A DNA stretch of 39,757 nt from Bacteroidales bacterium (GTDB lineage Bacteria; Bacteroidota; Bacteroidia; Bacteroidales; JAFGUD01), in the NCBI GenBank assembly GCA_016938685.1, contig JAFGUD010000504.1, positions 1 through 39,757 on the forward strand, read 5' to 3'. Positions 1 through 6,723 of this stretch are shown here, piece after piece. Below the pieces are notes generated by a model. It worked only from the letters and a program-made list of their open reading frames with translations, was not told the origin of the DNA and searched no databases. Every line of letters begins with the position of its first letter. Position 1 is the first letter of the stretch. The position numbers were made by a program, and so were the translations under genes.

Positions 1-138
1 AGAATGATAGAATGATAGAATGATAGAATGATAGAATGATAGAATGATAGAATGATAGAATGATAGAATGATAGAATGATAGAATGACAGAATAATTGAA
101 TAATTGAATGATAGAATGATAAAATGATAGAATGATTG
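1..138. repeat. AATGATAG octamer tandem array (left end)
   Basis: Seventeen consecutive 8-nt units run from position 3 to 138. The first ten (3-82) are perfect AATGATAG copies. The last seven carry point changes such as AATGACAG, AATAATTG and AATGATAA. The array is already in progress at base 1, so its true length is unknown. The plus strand has stop codons in every frame, so it is not coding there. A related array closes the window at 39579-39757. Confidence 0.95.
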
Positions 139-237
139 AAGACTAAAAGAATGAAGACTGAAAGACTGAGGACTGAAGACAAAGGACTGAAGACAAAGGA
201 CTGAAAAAAACAAAGGATTGAAAAACTGAAAACTTAA
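139..237. repeat. degenerate GACTGAAG-type repeat tract
   Basis: The octamer array decays into an irregular tract built on GACTGAA/GGACTGAAGACAAA words, including two adjacent near-identical copies of GGACTGAAGACAAA around 171-203. The tract runs up to the start codon of the following gene. No clear promoter was seen in it, so the promoter of the thioredoxin/glutaredoxin gene is not identified. Confidence 0.7.
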
Positions 238-241
238 TAAA

Positions 242-826
242 ATGGAAATAATAAATATTACATCAAAGAACGAATTATTAGAAAATTTGGCAAAGAATAA
301 AAACAACTACGTTCTGATATACAAAGCCGGCTCGGAACAAAGTGAATGTGCTTATACTAATTTAAAAGCGACTGAAGATATAGACGGAATAAAAGTTTTT
401 GGTGTAAACGTGGCAGAAGTTAGAGATGTTCATACTTATTATTTTGTGACATCTGCTCCTACTCTACTTCATTTTGAAGGCGATAAAATGATTAAGCCTC
501 TAAAAGGTTGCGACAAGCCTGATTTTTACAAATCTTTGTTTCAAAATTCATTATTCGTTGTAGAAAACAACAATTCCGAAAAACCGCAAAAACGAGTAAC
601 TGTTTATTCTACTCCAAGTTGTTCTTGGTGTACTAGACTTAAAAATTATTTCGACCAGCATAAAATAAAATACCGAGATATTGATGTTTCTAAGGACACA
701 AAAGCAGCCGAAGAAATGGTCAAAAAAAGCGGTCAGCAAGGTGTTCCTCAAACTGATATTAGCGGACAAATTATTGTTGGATTCGACAAACCTAAAATTG
801 ACAGACTTTTGGGAATAAAAAACTAA
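242..826 (+). CDS. thioredoxin-like / glutaredoxin two-domain protein
   Basis: A 194-residue cytoplasmic protein with no signal peptide. Residues 1-105 look like a thioredoxin fold, with a cis-proline motif SAPT at 71-74. The redox CxxC expected near residues 30-37 is absent; only a single Cys36 is present. Residues 118-192 are a glutaredoxin domain with CSWC (127-130) and the cis-proline motif GVPQ (167-170). The likely role is thiol-disulfide exchange by the C-terminal domain, with the N-terminal domain acting as a substrate or partner adaptor. The domain calls come from motif and fold pattern; the adaptor role is inference. The start follows a short AT-rich leader without a Shine-Dalgarno site. 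groES lies 257 nt downstream on the same strand, separated by a palindromic repeat, so co-transcription is uncertain. Confidence 0.8.
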   Translation: MEIINITSKNELLENLAKNKNNYVLIYKAGSEQSECAYTNLKATEDIDGIKVFGVNVAEVRDVHTYYFVTSAPTLLHFEGDKMIKPLKGCDKPDFYKSLFQNSLFVVENNNSEKPQKRVTVYSTPSCSWCTRLKNYFDQHKIKYRDIDVSKDTKAAEEMVKKSGQQGVPQTDISGQIIVGFDKPKIDRLLGIKN

Positions 827-867
827 AGAATTAACAATCAATGGTGTTAAGTTAGACTGTAAAAAAA

Positions 868-961
868 GTCCCAGCAGGACGACCTGTTTGTAAGTTCCGA
901 CGTAAGTCGGAACTAAAAGACAACAAACAATAAAGTGCCGTTAGGTACGTCCCGTTTTTTT
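868..961. repeat. REP-like nested palindromic element
   Basis: The element contains a perfect 8-bp hairpin, GTTCCGAC (894-901) / GTCGGAAC (906-913), with a GTAA loop. It is flanked by a second inverted pair, TGTTTGT (885-891) / ACAAACA (923-929). Outside these are small stem-loops at 868-880 (GTCC...GGAC) and 935-948 (GTGCC...GGTAC). It ends in a T run (955-961), so it could also terminate transcription of the upstream gene. GACGACCTGTTTGTA and GTGCCGTTAGGTACG resemble intergenic repeats I recall from environmental Bacteroidetes; that is recollection and was not searched. Confidence 0.6.
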
Positions 962-1083
962 CCTTAACGAAACGACATTGAAATAAGAAATAAGAACTAA
1001 AGAATGAAAAATTTAGAGCTTAACAATATATTACAATAAAATAACTCAAAAACAAACTAATTAAATCATAAAACATACTAAAC

Positions 1084-1368
1084 ATGAAAGAATTACAACC
1101 AATTAATCAAAATGTTCTAATTGAACTTAAACAAGAAAAAGAACAAAAAACAGCTTCGGGAATCTATATCCCGGACTCTGCAAAAGAAAAAAAAGCATTC
1201 GGCAAGGTACTTGCAATCAGCAATATCGAAAACCCTGAGATTTCAGTTGGCGACGTTGTGCTGTACAAAGAATACTCAGGAACAGAAGTTGAATATCAAG
1301 ATAATAAATATCTTTTAATTCAATATGCTGACATTTTGGCAAAAGTTGTAGAAACTGAAGAAATATAG
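1084..1368 (+). CDS. groES: co-chaperonin GroES (Cpn10), without adjacent groEL
   Basis: A 94-residue Cpn10 protein, close to the usual 95-97. The mobile loop that docks onto GroEL is visible around residues 20-34, with the hydrophobic anchor GIYIP at 26-30. It is followed by the family hallmarks VGDVVLYKEYSGTEV (55-69) and YLLIQYADILA (76-86). The family caps the GroEL folding chamber as a heptameric lid. In almost all bacteria groES and groEL form one operon. Here the next gene is a convergent dipeptidase 64 nt away, so groEL must lie elsewhere or this is an extra copy. No CIRCE-like inverted repeat or clear promoter was seen in the 840-1083 leader beyond the palindromic element. Confidence 0.95.
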   Translation: MKELQPINQNVLIELKQEKEQKTASGIYIPDSAKEKKAFGKVLAISNIENPEISVGDVVLYKEYSGTEVEYQDNKYLLIQYADILAKVVETEEI

Positions 1369-1386
1369 TTAACTGCGCAGTCTTTC

Positions 1387-1413
1387 AGTCCGCAGTCAAA
1401 AAGACTGCGGACT
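1387..1413. terminator. hairpin between convergent genes
   Basis: A perfect 11-bp stem, AGTCCGCAGTC (1387-1397) / GACTGCGGACT (1403-1413), with an AAAAA loop, lies between groES and the convergent M20 peptidase gene. There is no strong T run on either side, so termination may depend on the stem. Neighbouring GCAGTC/GACTGCG words suggest it grew from simple repeats. Confidence 0.6.
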
Positions 1414-1432
1414 GCGAACTACGGACAAATTA

Positions 1433-2803
1433 TTAAGCAAGTTCTTCCATAAAATATTTATAAAACAACGGCACAGTTTCAATTCCTTTCATGATAATAT
1501 CAACTGACATACTTTCATTTGGCGAGTGAATTGCATTTTCTTCTAAACCAAAGCCCATAAGAACAGTTTTAATTCCTAATTTTTCTTCAAAAGTTGAAAT
1601 AATTGGAATACTTCCTCCACTACGAACGGGAACCGGCTTTTTGCCGAATGTTTCTGTGTATGCTTTTTCTGCGGCTCTGTATGCCGGCAAATCAACAGGA
1701 CAAACATATCCCTGACCACCATGTAAAAACTCTGACTTAACTTTAACTGACTTTGGAGCAATACTTTCAAAATGTTTATTGAACAACTCTGCTATTTTCA
1801 CATTATCCTGATTTGGAACAAGTCGCATTGAAATTTTAGCATAAGCTTTTGAAGGAATAACTGTTTTTGCTCCTTCGCCGGTATAACCGCCCCAAATTCC
1901 GTTTACATCTAGTGTTGGTCTAATTCCGGTACGTTCCATGGTTACAAAACCTTTTTCTCCATAAACTTCATCAATATCCAAGGCTTTTTTGTATTCATCA
2001 AGGCTAAATGGAGCTTTTGCCATTTCTGTTCTTTCTTCAGCAGAAACTTCCATAACATCGTCATAAAAACCAGGAATTGTAATACGATTATTTTCGTCAA
2101 TTAAGGAAGCTATCATTTTTGTAAGAATATTAATCGGATTCGCAACTGCTCCGCCAAAAAGGCCGCTGTGAAGGTCTTTATTAGGTCCGGTAACTTCTAC
2201 TTGCATATAGCTTAAACCTCTTAATCCTGTAGTAATTGACGGAATATCTTTTGCTATCATTCCGGTATCAGAAACAAGAATAATATCGGCAGCAAGCATT
2301 TCTTTATGCTTATCCATAAATTTGCCAAGATTTGGAGAACCAATTTCTTCTTCTCCTTCTATAATAAATTTCACATTACAAGGCAAAGTATTTGTTTTTA
2401 CCATGTATTCAAAAGCTTTTGCATGAATAAAACCCTGTCCTTTGTCGTCATCAGCACCACGAGCATAAATTTTCCCGTCTCTTATTTCAGGCTCAAAAGG
2501 AGGAGATTTCCATAAATCAAGCGGGTCAACAGGCATTACGTCCATGTGAGAATAAACCAAAACAGTTGGTAAGTCTGGATTTATAATTTTTTCGCCGAAA
2601 GTAACTGGATTTCCATCAGATTCCATTACTTCTGCTCTGTCTGCACCTGCTTCAAGTAAAAGTTTTTTCCAATATTCAGCAGCTTTGTACATGTCAGGTT
2701 TGTTTTCTTTCAAAGAACTAATTGAAGGTATGCGTATTAGACCAAATAATTCGTCTAAAAAACGTTGTTTGTTTTCTTCGATGTAAGTTTTAAGGTTACT
2801 CAT
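1433..2803 (-). CDS. M20 family dipeptidase
   Basis: A 456-residue cytoplasmic zinc peptidase of the M20 (CNDP/PepV-like) family, expected to cleave dipeptides. The di-metal site is complete by motif: H86 in SHMDV with the supporting D88, bridging D119 in ADDDKGQ, the E152/E153 pair in GEEEIGS, D179 in SDTG, and the distal H426 in IHSPNE. DLHSGL (210-215) marks the dimerisation-lid domain. The length and order fit the family. It is the last of three same-strand genes (TonB receptor, DUF4249, peptidase) with gaps of 53 and 63 nt, so it may be co-transcribed. Substrate specificity cannot be told from sequence; dipeptidase is preferred over DapE or ArgE because of the length and the GADDDKG/GEEEIGS motifs. 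Confidence 0.92.
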   Translation of the reverse strand: MSNLKTYIEENKQRFLDELFGLIRIPSISSLKENKPDMYKAAEYWKKLLLEAGADRAEVMESDGNPVTFGEKIINPDLPTVLVYSHMDVMPVDPLDLWKSPPFEPEIRDGKIYARGADDDKGQGFIHAKAFEYMVKTNTLPCNVKFIIEGEEEIGSPNLGKFMDKHKEMLAADIILVSDTGMIAKDIPSITTGLRGLSYMQVEVTGPNKDLHSGLFGGAVANPINILTKMIASLIDENNRITIPGFYDDVMEVSAEERTEMAKAPFSLDEYKKALDIDEVYGEKGFVTMERTGIRPTLDVNGIWGGYTGEGAKTVIPSKAYAKISMRLVPNQDNVKIAELFNKHFESIAPKSVKVKSEFLHGGQGYVCPVDLPAYRAAEKAYTETFGKKPVPVRSGGSIPIISTFEEKLGIKTVLMGFGLEENAIHSPNESMSVDIIMKGIETVPLFYKYFMEELA

Positions 2804-2866
2804 TTTTGAATTTTTTATTTTTTAATAATTGCGTGCTAAGTTAGTGAATAATTTAAAAAACTCCAA

Positions 2867-3844
2867 CTACTGCAATTCAAAAGTGAATTTTTTTGCGGTA
2901 ATTCCTACCAAAAATCCTGCTCCATTTTCAATGTTTGAATAAACGTTTACAGGTTCGGCGAAAGAATTATATTCTACTTCATTGTAGAGATTATTAGTTT
3001 CGGAATACTTAATAAATTCTTTTGGCAATGAATAAAGAAAAATATCAACCGGTTTAACTTCAAGTGCTGTGTAAAAAACACTGTAAGTTAGGTTCTGTTG
3101 ATAAATATTAAAAAAATCATCATCAATAACTGTAAAGCCTTTTCTCCCTATTGAATAATGTTCTTCGTAATTTTCTATTATTTCATACATATTATTATTA
3201 TCAAAATTTAACCATGGATAAAGATTGTCATAACCTCTTTGAGCAAATTCTAAATAATCCCAACAAGAATCATTCGTACAAATCATACCTTGACTAATAT
3301 AATCACTATATCCCATAGATTTAATTGAATAATAATTTTTTTCGTTTAAATTGTCATTAAAATCAAGCTCAAAGTTAATTTTTATTTCTTTAAAATCAAT
3401 GTATGGTGTATCAGCGTTATATTCAATTGAGGTATCACTTATTGAATACTCCAAGTTTGAAATCTGAGGATTAAATACATCGCCGAACTCAATTTTTCCC
3501 CATGCATTTTCAAATCCTTCTTTTTCAACTGTTATTTTATAAATATGTCCGGTTTCTGCAATATTTTCAGAATGATAAAAACCAAGACTATCATATATTA
3601 AATTTTCCAAAAATTCGTCATCTTTAAACAATGAGACATTAGCGTCATCAAGAAAAATTTCTGCGGAGTCTTCATTTACTAGCATATTTAAGGTTCGAGA
3701 AACGTTTACAACAAAAATAGAATCCTGATAAATTACACCATTCAGAACCAAAAGCGGTTCATAATCACTATTGTCGTAGTCCATTACTTTGAAACATGAC
3801 GACAAAAATATTATTGTTATTATTATTGATATTATGTATTTCAT
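2867..3844 (-). CDS. DUF4249 family outer-membrane lipoprotein
   Basis: A 325-residue lipoprotein. The hydrophobic N-terminus ends in a lipobox, LSSC, with Cys17 as the acylated residue. The body starts with the beta-rich PLLVLNGVI segment and continues through alternating hydrophobic/aspartate-rich strands typical of DUF4249, a Bacteroidetes family nearly always encoded beside a TonB receptor. The gene lies 53 nt downstream of the receptor on the same strand, which strongly supports the pairing. By analogy with SusD-type partners it may help bind or deliver the receptor's ligand, but that function is inference and the ligand is unknown. The short gap contains a small GCC-TTTGT-GGC hairpin. 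Confidence 0.85.
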   Translation of the reverse strand: MKYIISIIITIIFLSSCFKVMDYDNSDYEPLLVLNGVIYQDSIFVVNVSRTLNMLVNEDSAEIFLDDANVSLFKDDEFLENLIYDSLGFYHSENIAETGHIYKITVEKEGFENAWGKIEFGDVFNPQISNLEYSISDTSIEYNADTPYIDFKEIKINFELDFNDNLNEKNYYSIKSMGYSDYISQGMICTNDSCWDYLEFAQRGYDNLYPWLNFDNNNMYEIIENYEEHYSIGRKGFTVIDDDFFNIYQQNLTYSVFYTALEVKPVDIFLYSLPKEFIKYSETNNLYNEVEYNSFAEPVNVYSNIENGAGFLVGITAKKFTFELQ

Positions 3845-3897
3845 TTTAATTTTAGATTTTAGATGTTTTGTGCCTTTGTGGCAAAAAAAGATATAAA

Positions 3898-6345
3898 TTA
3901 TTTGAATTTAAAACTATAAGTTACTGATGGAATAATTGGAAACATACCAAAAACATAGACCTGATTCTTACCTACTTCTTCGTTGTACCACATTTCTGCA
4001 TAAAAAGGATTCATGTGGCAATAAGCATTGTAAACGCTAATATTCCAAGTGCGTGTTCCTCTTTTTTTCTCTTTGTGAAAATTAACCCCTAAATCAAGTC
4101 TGTGATATGCCGGCATTCTGAAATTATTTCTTGTGCCATAGTATGTTGTGTTATACAATCTTGGAGTTATTCCCATTTCTTCATAAAAATCGTCATTCAA
4201 TGCGTTTATGTAATTCTGTATATCATCTTCGGTCAAATATTTATATACTCCTAATGTAATGTTATTTCCGGTTCCAAAAACCCAATTTGCTCCAAAATCA
4301 ATTTTATCATTCAATTTATATGTCAAAGCCAAAGAAATATCGTGTCTTCTGTCGTATTTATAGGGAAATACTCTTCCTAGCGAAATATTTTCAAATTGAC
4401 GATTACTCCACGACAAAGTATAACCAAGCCAGCCATTTAGTCTTCCGTAATTTTTTTGAAATAAAACCTCCGCTCCATACGACCAACCTATTCCCTGCTG
4501 TATTTTTTTCTCCCAATCATCATTATTTTCAACATCGTACAAATCAAAAGACATAAAAACACTTTGACCTTCTTTATATTCAACAAGATTGTTCATTTCT
4601 TTATAAAAACCTTCTATTGTTAAATCGAATTTATTTTTGATATTAAAAGCCATTCCGGCAGAATATTGAATAGATTTCTGAGGTTTGACAATTTTTGTAG
4701 CAGGTACCCACAAATCGGTTGGAAATCCAGACATGCTATTTGTCAGCAAATGTATATATTGTTGCATTTGCGAATAACCAAGCTTTACAGACATATTTTT
4801 GTTTATTAAAATTCTTGCCGACAGCCGTGGTTCAAAAGCCTGAAAAGATGTGTCTTTTATCTGAAAAAATGAGTATCTGGTGCCCAAATTTACATTTATA
4901 AATTTACCAAGTCTGATTTCAGAAACAGCATAGCCGGCAATTTCTTTGGCAGGAATAGCATTGTCACCATAAATAGTATCAAAATCAACAACTCCATCTT
5001 TCCACATAGTAGCATTAACGCCGGGATTGAAAGAATGTAAAATTCCTGAGCCTCCAAACTTAAATTTCAACGCTGGACTTACAAGATAATCAAAGTCTGA
5101 ATTTAAAGCAAAATCATTAACTCCTGAATTATAACCAGTTTTATAAATACCTTTATAAGTACCGGAATCTGTGACAAATTTACTCTCATTTGATTCTCCA
5201 ATATTGTAAAAAAATCTGGTATAAGTAACCGAGGTGTTAGAAAATAATTTTGGTGTGAAAACATGATTCCATCTAAGTGCAGAAACCATATTTCCCCATT
5301 GTAAATCAAATTTTTCCTTCCAAATCGTTTGAGTATTGTAAACGTCATCATAATATTCGTCATTAAAATTGCCGTAAGCTTTGTCTTTTCCGGCATACAA
5401 GCTCAGATAGACCCTGTCTTTATCCGAAAACTTATAATTAAATTTTGCATTAAAATCCTGAAAATAGTATCCTGCAGCAAAATTACCCATATCTGGTTGG
5501 ATTTTAGAAACTACAAATTCAACAGGAAGTGCAATTAAATCAAGATAAGAACGACGAGCACTTATAATAAACGAACTTTTGCCTTTTACAATTGGTCCTT
5601 CAATTGTAGCTCTGGAAGCTAATAATCCAACTGAAACATTCGCATTAAAATCATACATATTTCCGTCACGCATTCTCATGTCTATTACCGAAGACAATCG
5701 ACCTCCATATTGAGCCGGAAATCCACCTTTTATAAGGGTTACATCGCTTATTGCATCTCCGTTGAAGACTGAAAAAAAACCAAACAGATGTCCAACATTA
5801 TACAAAGGAACACCGTCAAGTGTTATCAAATTTTGGTCGGGTCCACCACCACGAACATAAATTCCACTTGTACCTTCGGTTCCGGACTGCACACCAGGTA
5901 AAAGTTGAATTGCTTTCAAAACATCCACCTCTCCGAGCAAAGCTGGTAAATTTTTGATAGTCTTTACTGACACATCAATAACACTAATCTGAGCATCATC
6001 TACCTGATTACGACTACCATTAACTATTATTTCGTCAAGTGCATTATCTAATTCCAAAGAAATGTTTATAACTGTGTCCTTTGTCATTTCAAAATTTAAT
6101 TCAAAAGGAGCATAACTTATGAATGCACCATATAAACTGATGTTTCCATTGTTTAGAGTCAAACTGTAAAAGCCATATTTATTTGTACTGGTACCATTTA
6201 TGGGATTGTTTTTATCATACACATTAGCACCAATTATTCGTTCTCCGGTTTCGGAGTCTTCTACATAACCACTAACCGTATATTTTTGAGCAAAGCTAAA
6301 ATTTACAACTAATAGCAGTAGAATAATACAAAAAAATCTTTTCAT
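3898..6345 (-). CDS. TonB-dependent outer-membrane receptor with carboxypeptidase-like N-terminal domain
   Basis: An 815-residue outer-membrane transporter. The signal peptide occupies residues 1-19, cut before Gln20. A CarboxypepD_reg-like domain follows at about 22-105, then a possible TonB box, DEIIVNGSR (104-112). The plug spans about 118-230 with LPALLGEVDVLKAIQLLPGV, GIYVRGGGPDQN and LDGVPLYN; the rest is a 22-strand barrel ending in an aromatic-rich strand (final Phe-Lys). It imports a ligand energised by TonB/ExbBD. The DUF4249 lipoprotein follows on the same strand. No sensor or sigma factor is adjacent, and no substrate can be assigned: the next gene upstream is divergent and encodes a vWA protein. 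Confidence 0.93.
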   Translation of the reverse strand: MKRFFCIILLLLVVNFSFAQKYTVSGYVEDSETGERIIGANVYDKNNPINGTSTNKYGFYSLTLNNGNISLYGAFISYAPFELNFEMTKDTVINISLELDNALDEIIVNGSRNQVDDAQISVIDVSVKTIKNLPALLGEVDVLKAIQLLPGVQSGTEGTSGIYVRGGGPDQNLITLDGVPLYNVGHLFGFFSVFNGDAISDVTLIKGGFPAQYGGRLSSVIDMRMRDGNMYDFNANVSVGLLASRATIEGPIVKGKSSFIISARRSYLDLIALPVEFVVSKIQPDMGNFAAGYYFQDFNAKFNYKFSDKDRVYLSLYAGKDKAYGNFNDEYYDDVYNTQTIWKEKFDLQWGNMVSALRWNHVFTPKLFSNTSVTYTRFFYNIGESNESKFVTDSGTYKGIYKTGYNSGVNDFALNSDFDYLVSPALKFKFGGSGILHSFNPGVNATMWKDGVVDFDTIYGDNAIPAKEIAGYAVSEIRLGKFINVNLGTRYSFFQIKDTSFQAFEPRLSARILINKNMSVKLGYSQMQQYIHLLTNSMSGFPTDLWVPATKIVKPQKSIQYSAGMAFNIKNKFDLTIEGFYKEMNNLVEYKEGQSVFMSFDLYDVENNDDWEKKIQQGIGWSYGAEVLFQKNYGRLNGWLGYTLSWSNRQFENISLGRVFPYKYDRRHDISLALTYKLNDKIDFGANWVFGTGNNITLGVYKYLTEDDIQNYINALNDDFYEEMGITPRLYNTTYYGTRNNFRMPAYHRLDLGVNFHKEKKRGTRTWNISVYNAYCHMNPFYAEMWYNEEVGKNQVYVFGMFPIIPSVTYSFKFK

Positions 6346-6459
6346 TCTTATGGAGTTTTATACTTATTTAATGGCGCTAAAATATGAGAAACAAGAAACA
6401 TATAAAACATAAAAAAAACTAACTAATGTTAAAATATATAGTTGTTGTTTTAGAAAAAA

Positions 6460-6477
6460 CATAATCAATTGATTATG
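6460..6477. promoter_or_regulatory. 18-bp perfect palindrome, candidate operator
   Basis: CATAATCAATTGATTATG is perfectly self-complementary and lies between two divergent genes, 115 nt from the receptor start and 246 nt from the vWA start. The symmetry suits a dimeric regulator. An AT-rich spacer can produce palindromes by chance, so the role is unproven. Confidence 0.4.
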
Positions 6478-6665
6478 ATTCAGCATCTCCGGTAAAAAAC
6501 AGCCGCTAAAACAATTTCCTTTTTTATTCTTTTTTTCTTAAAAAAACCTACAGTAAACTATAAAAACTTAATAAAACTCACTTTAAAACACTAATTAAAC
6601 ATTTGAAAAACAGTCTATTATCTTTTTTAATCTCTTCAAAAAATGTTTATATCAAAAAAAGCCTA

Positions 6666-6696
6666 TTGACAATGCTGTTTTAATATTCTACTTTTA
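6666..6696 (+). promoter_or_regulatory. candidate promoter of the vWA gene
   Basis: TTG at 6666-6668 lies 20 nt upstream of TACTTTTA (6689-6696). This matches the Bacteroidetes -33/-7 pattern (TTG N17-23 TAnnTTTG) except for the last base. Transcription would start near 6703, leaving a leader of about 20 nt before the ATG at 6724. Confidence 0.5.
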
Positions 6697-6723
6697 TAAA
6701 AACAAACCCAAAAACTCACACTT

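Larger units (their letters stand above)
6346..6723. other. divergent intergenic region
   Basis: This 378-nt spacer separates the divergent TonB receptor and vWA genes. It holds an 18-bp perfect palindrome (6460-6477) and a candidate plus-strand promoter (6666-6696). The remainder is A/T-rich with long A and T runs. No open frame of note and no clear minus-strand TAnnTTTG element were seen. Confidence 0.6.

Noticed and set aside
1-138. Stop-free reading on the minus strand through the octamer array, giving an eight-residue repeat in every frame.
   Set aside because: It follows from the unit CTATCATT having no stop; there is no start codon in the array and no coding signal. Treated as non-coding repeat.
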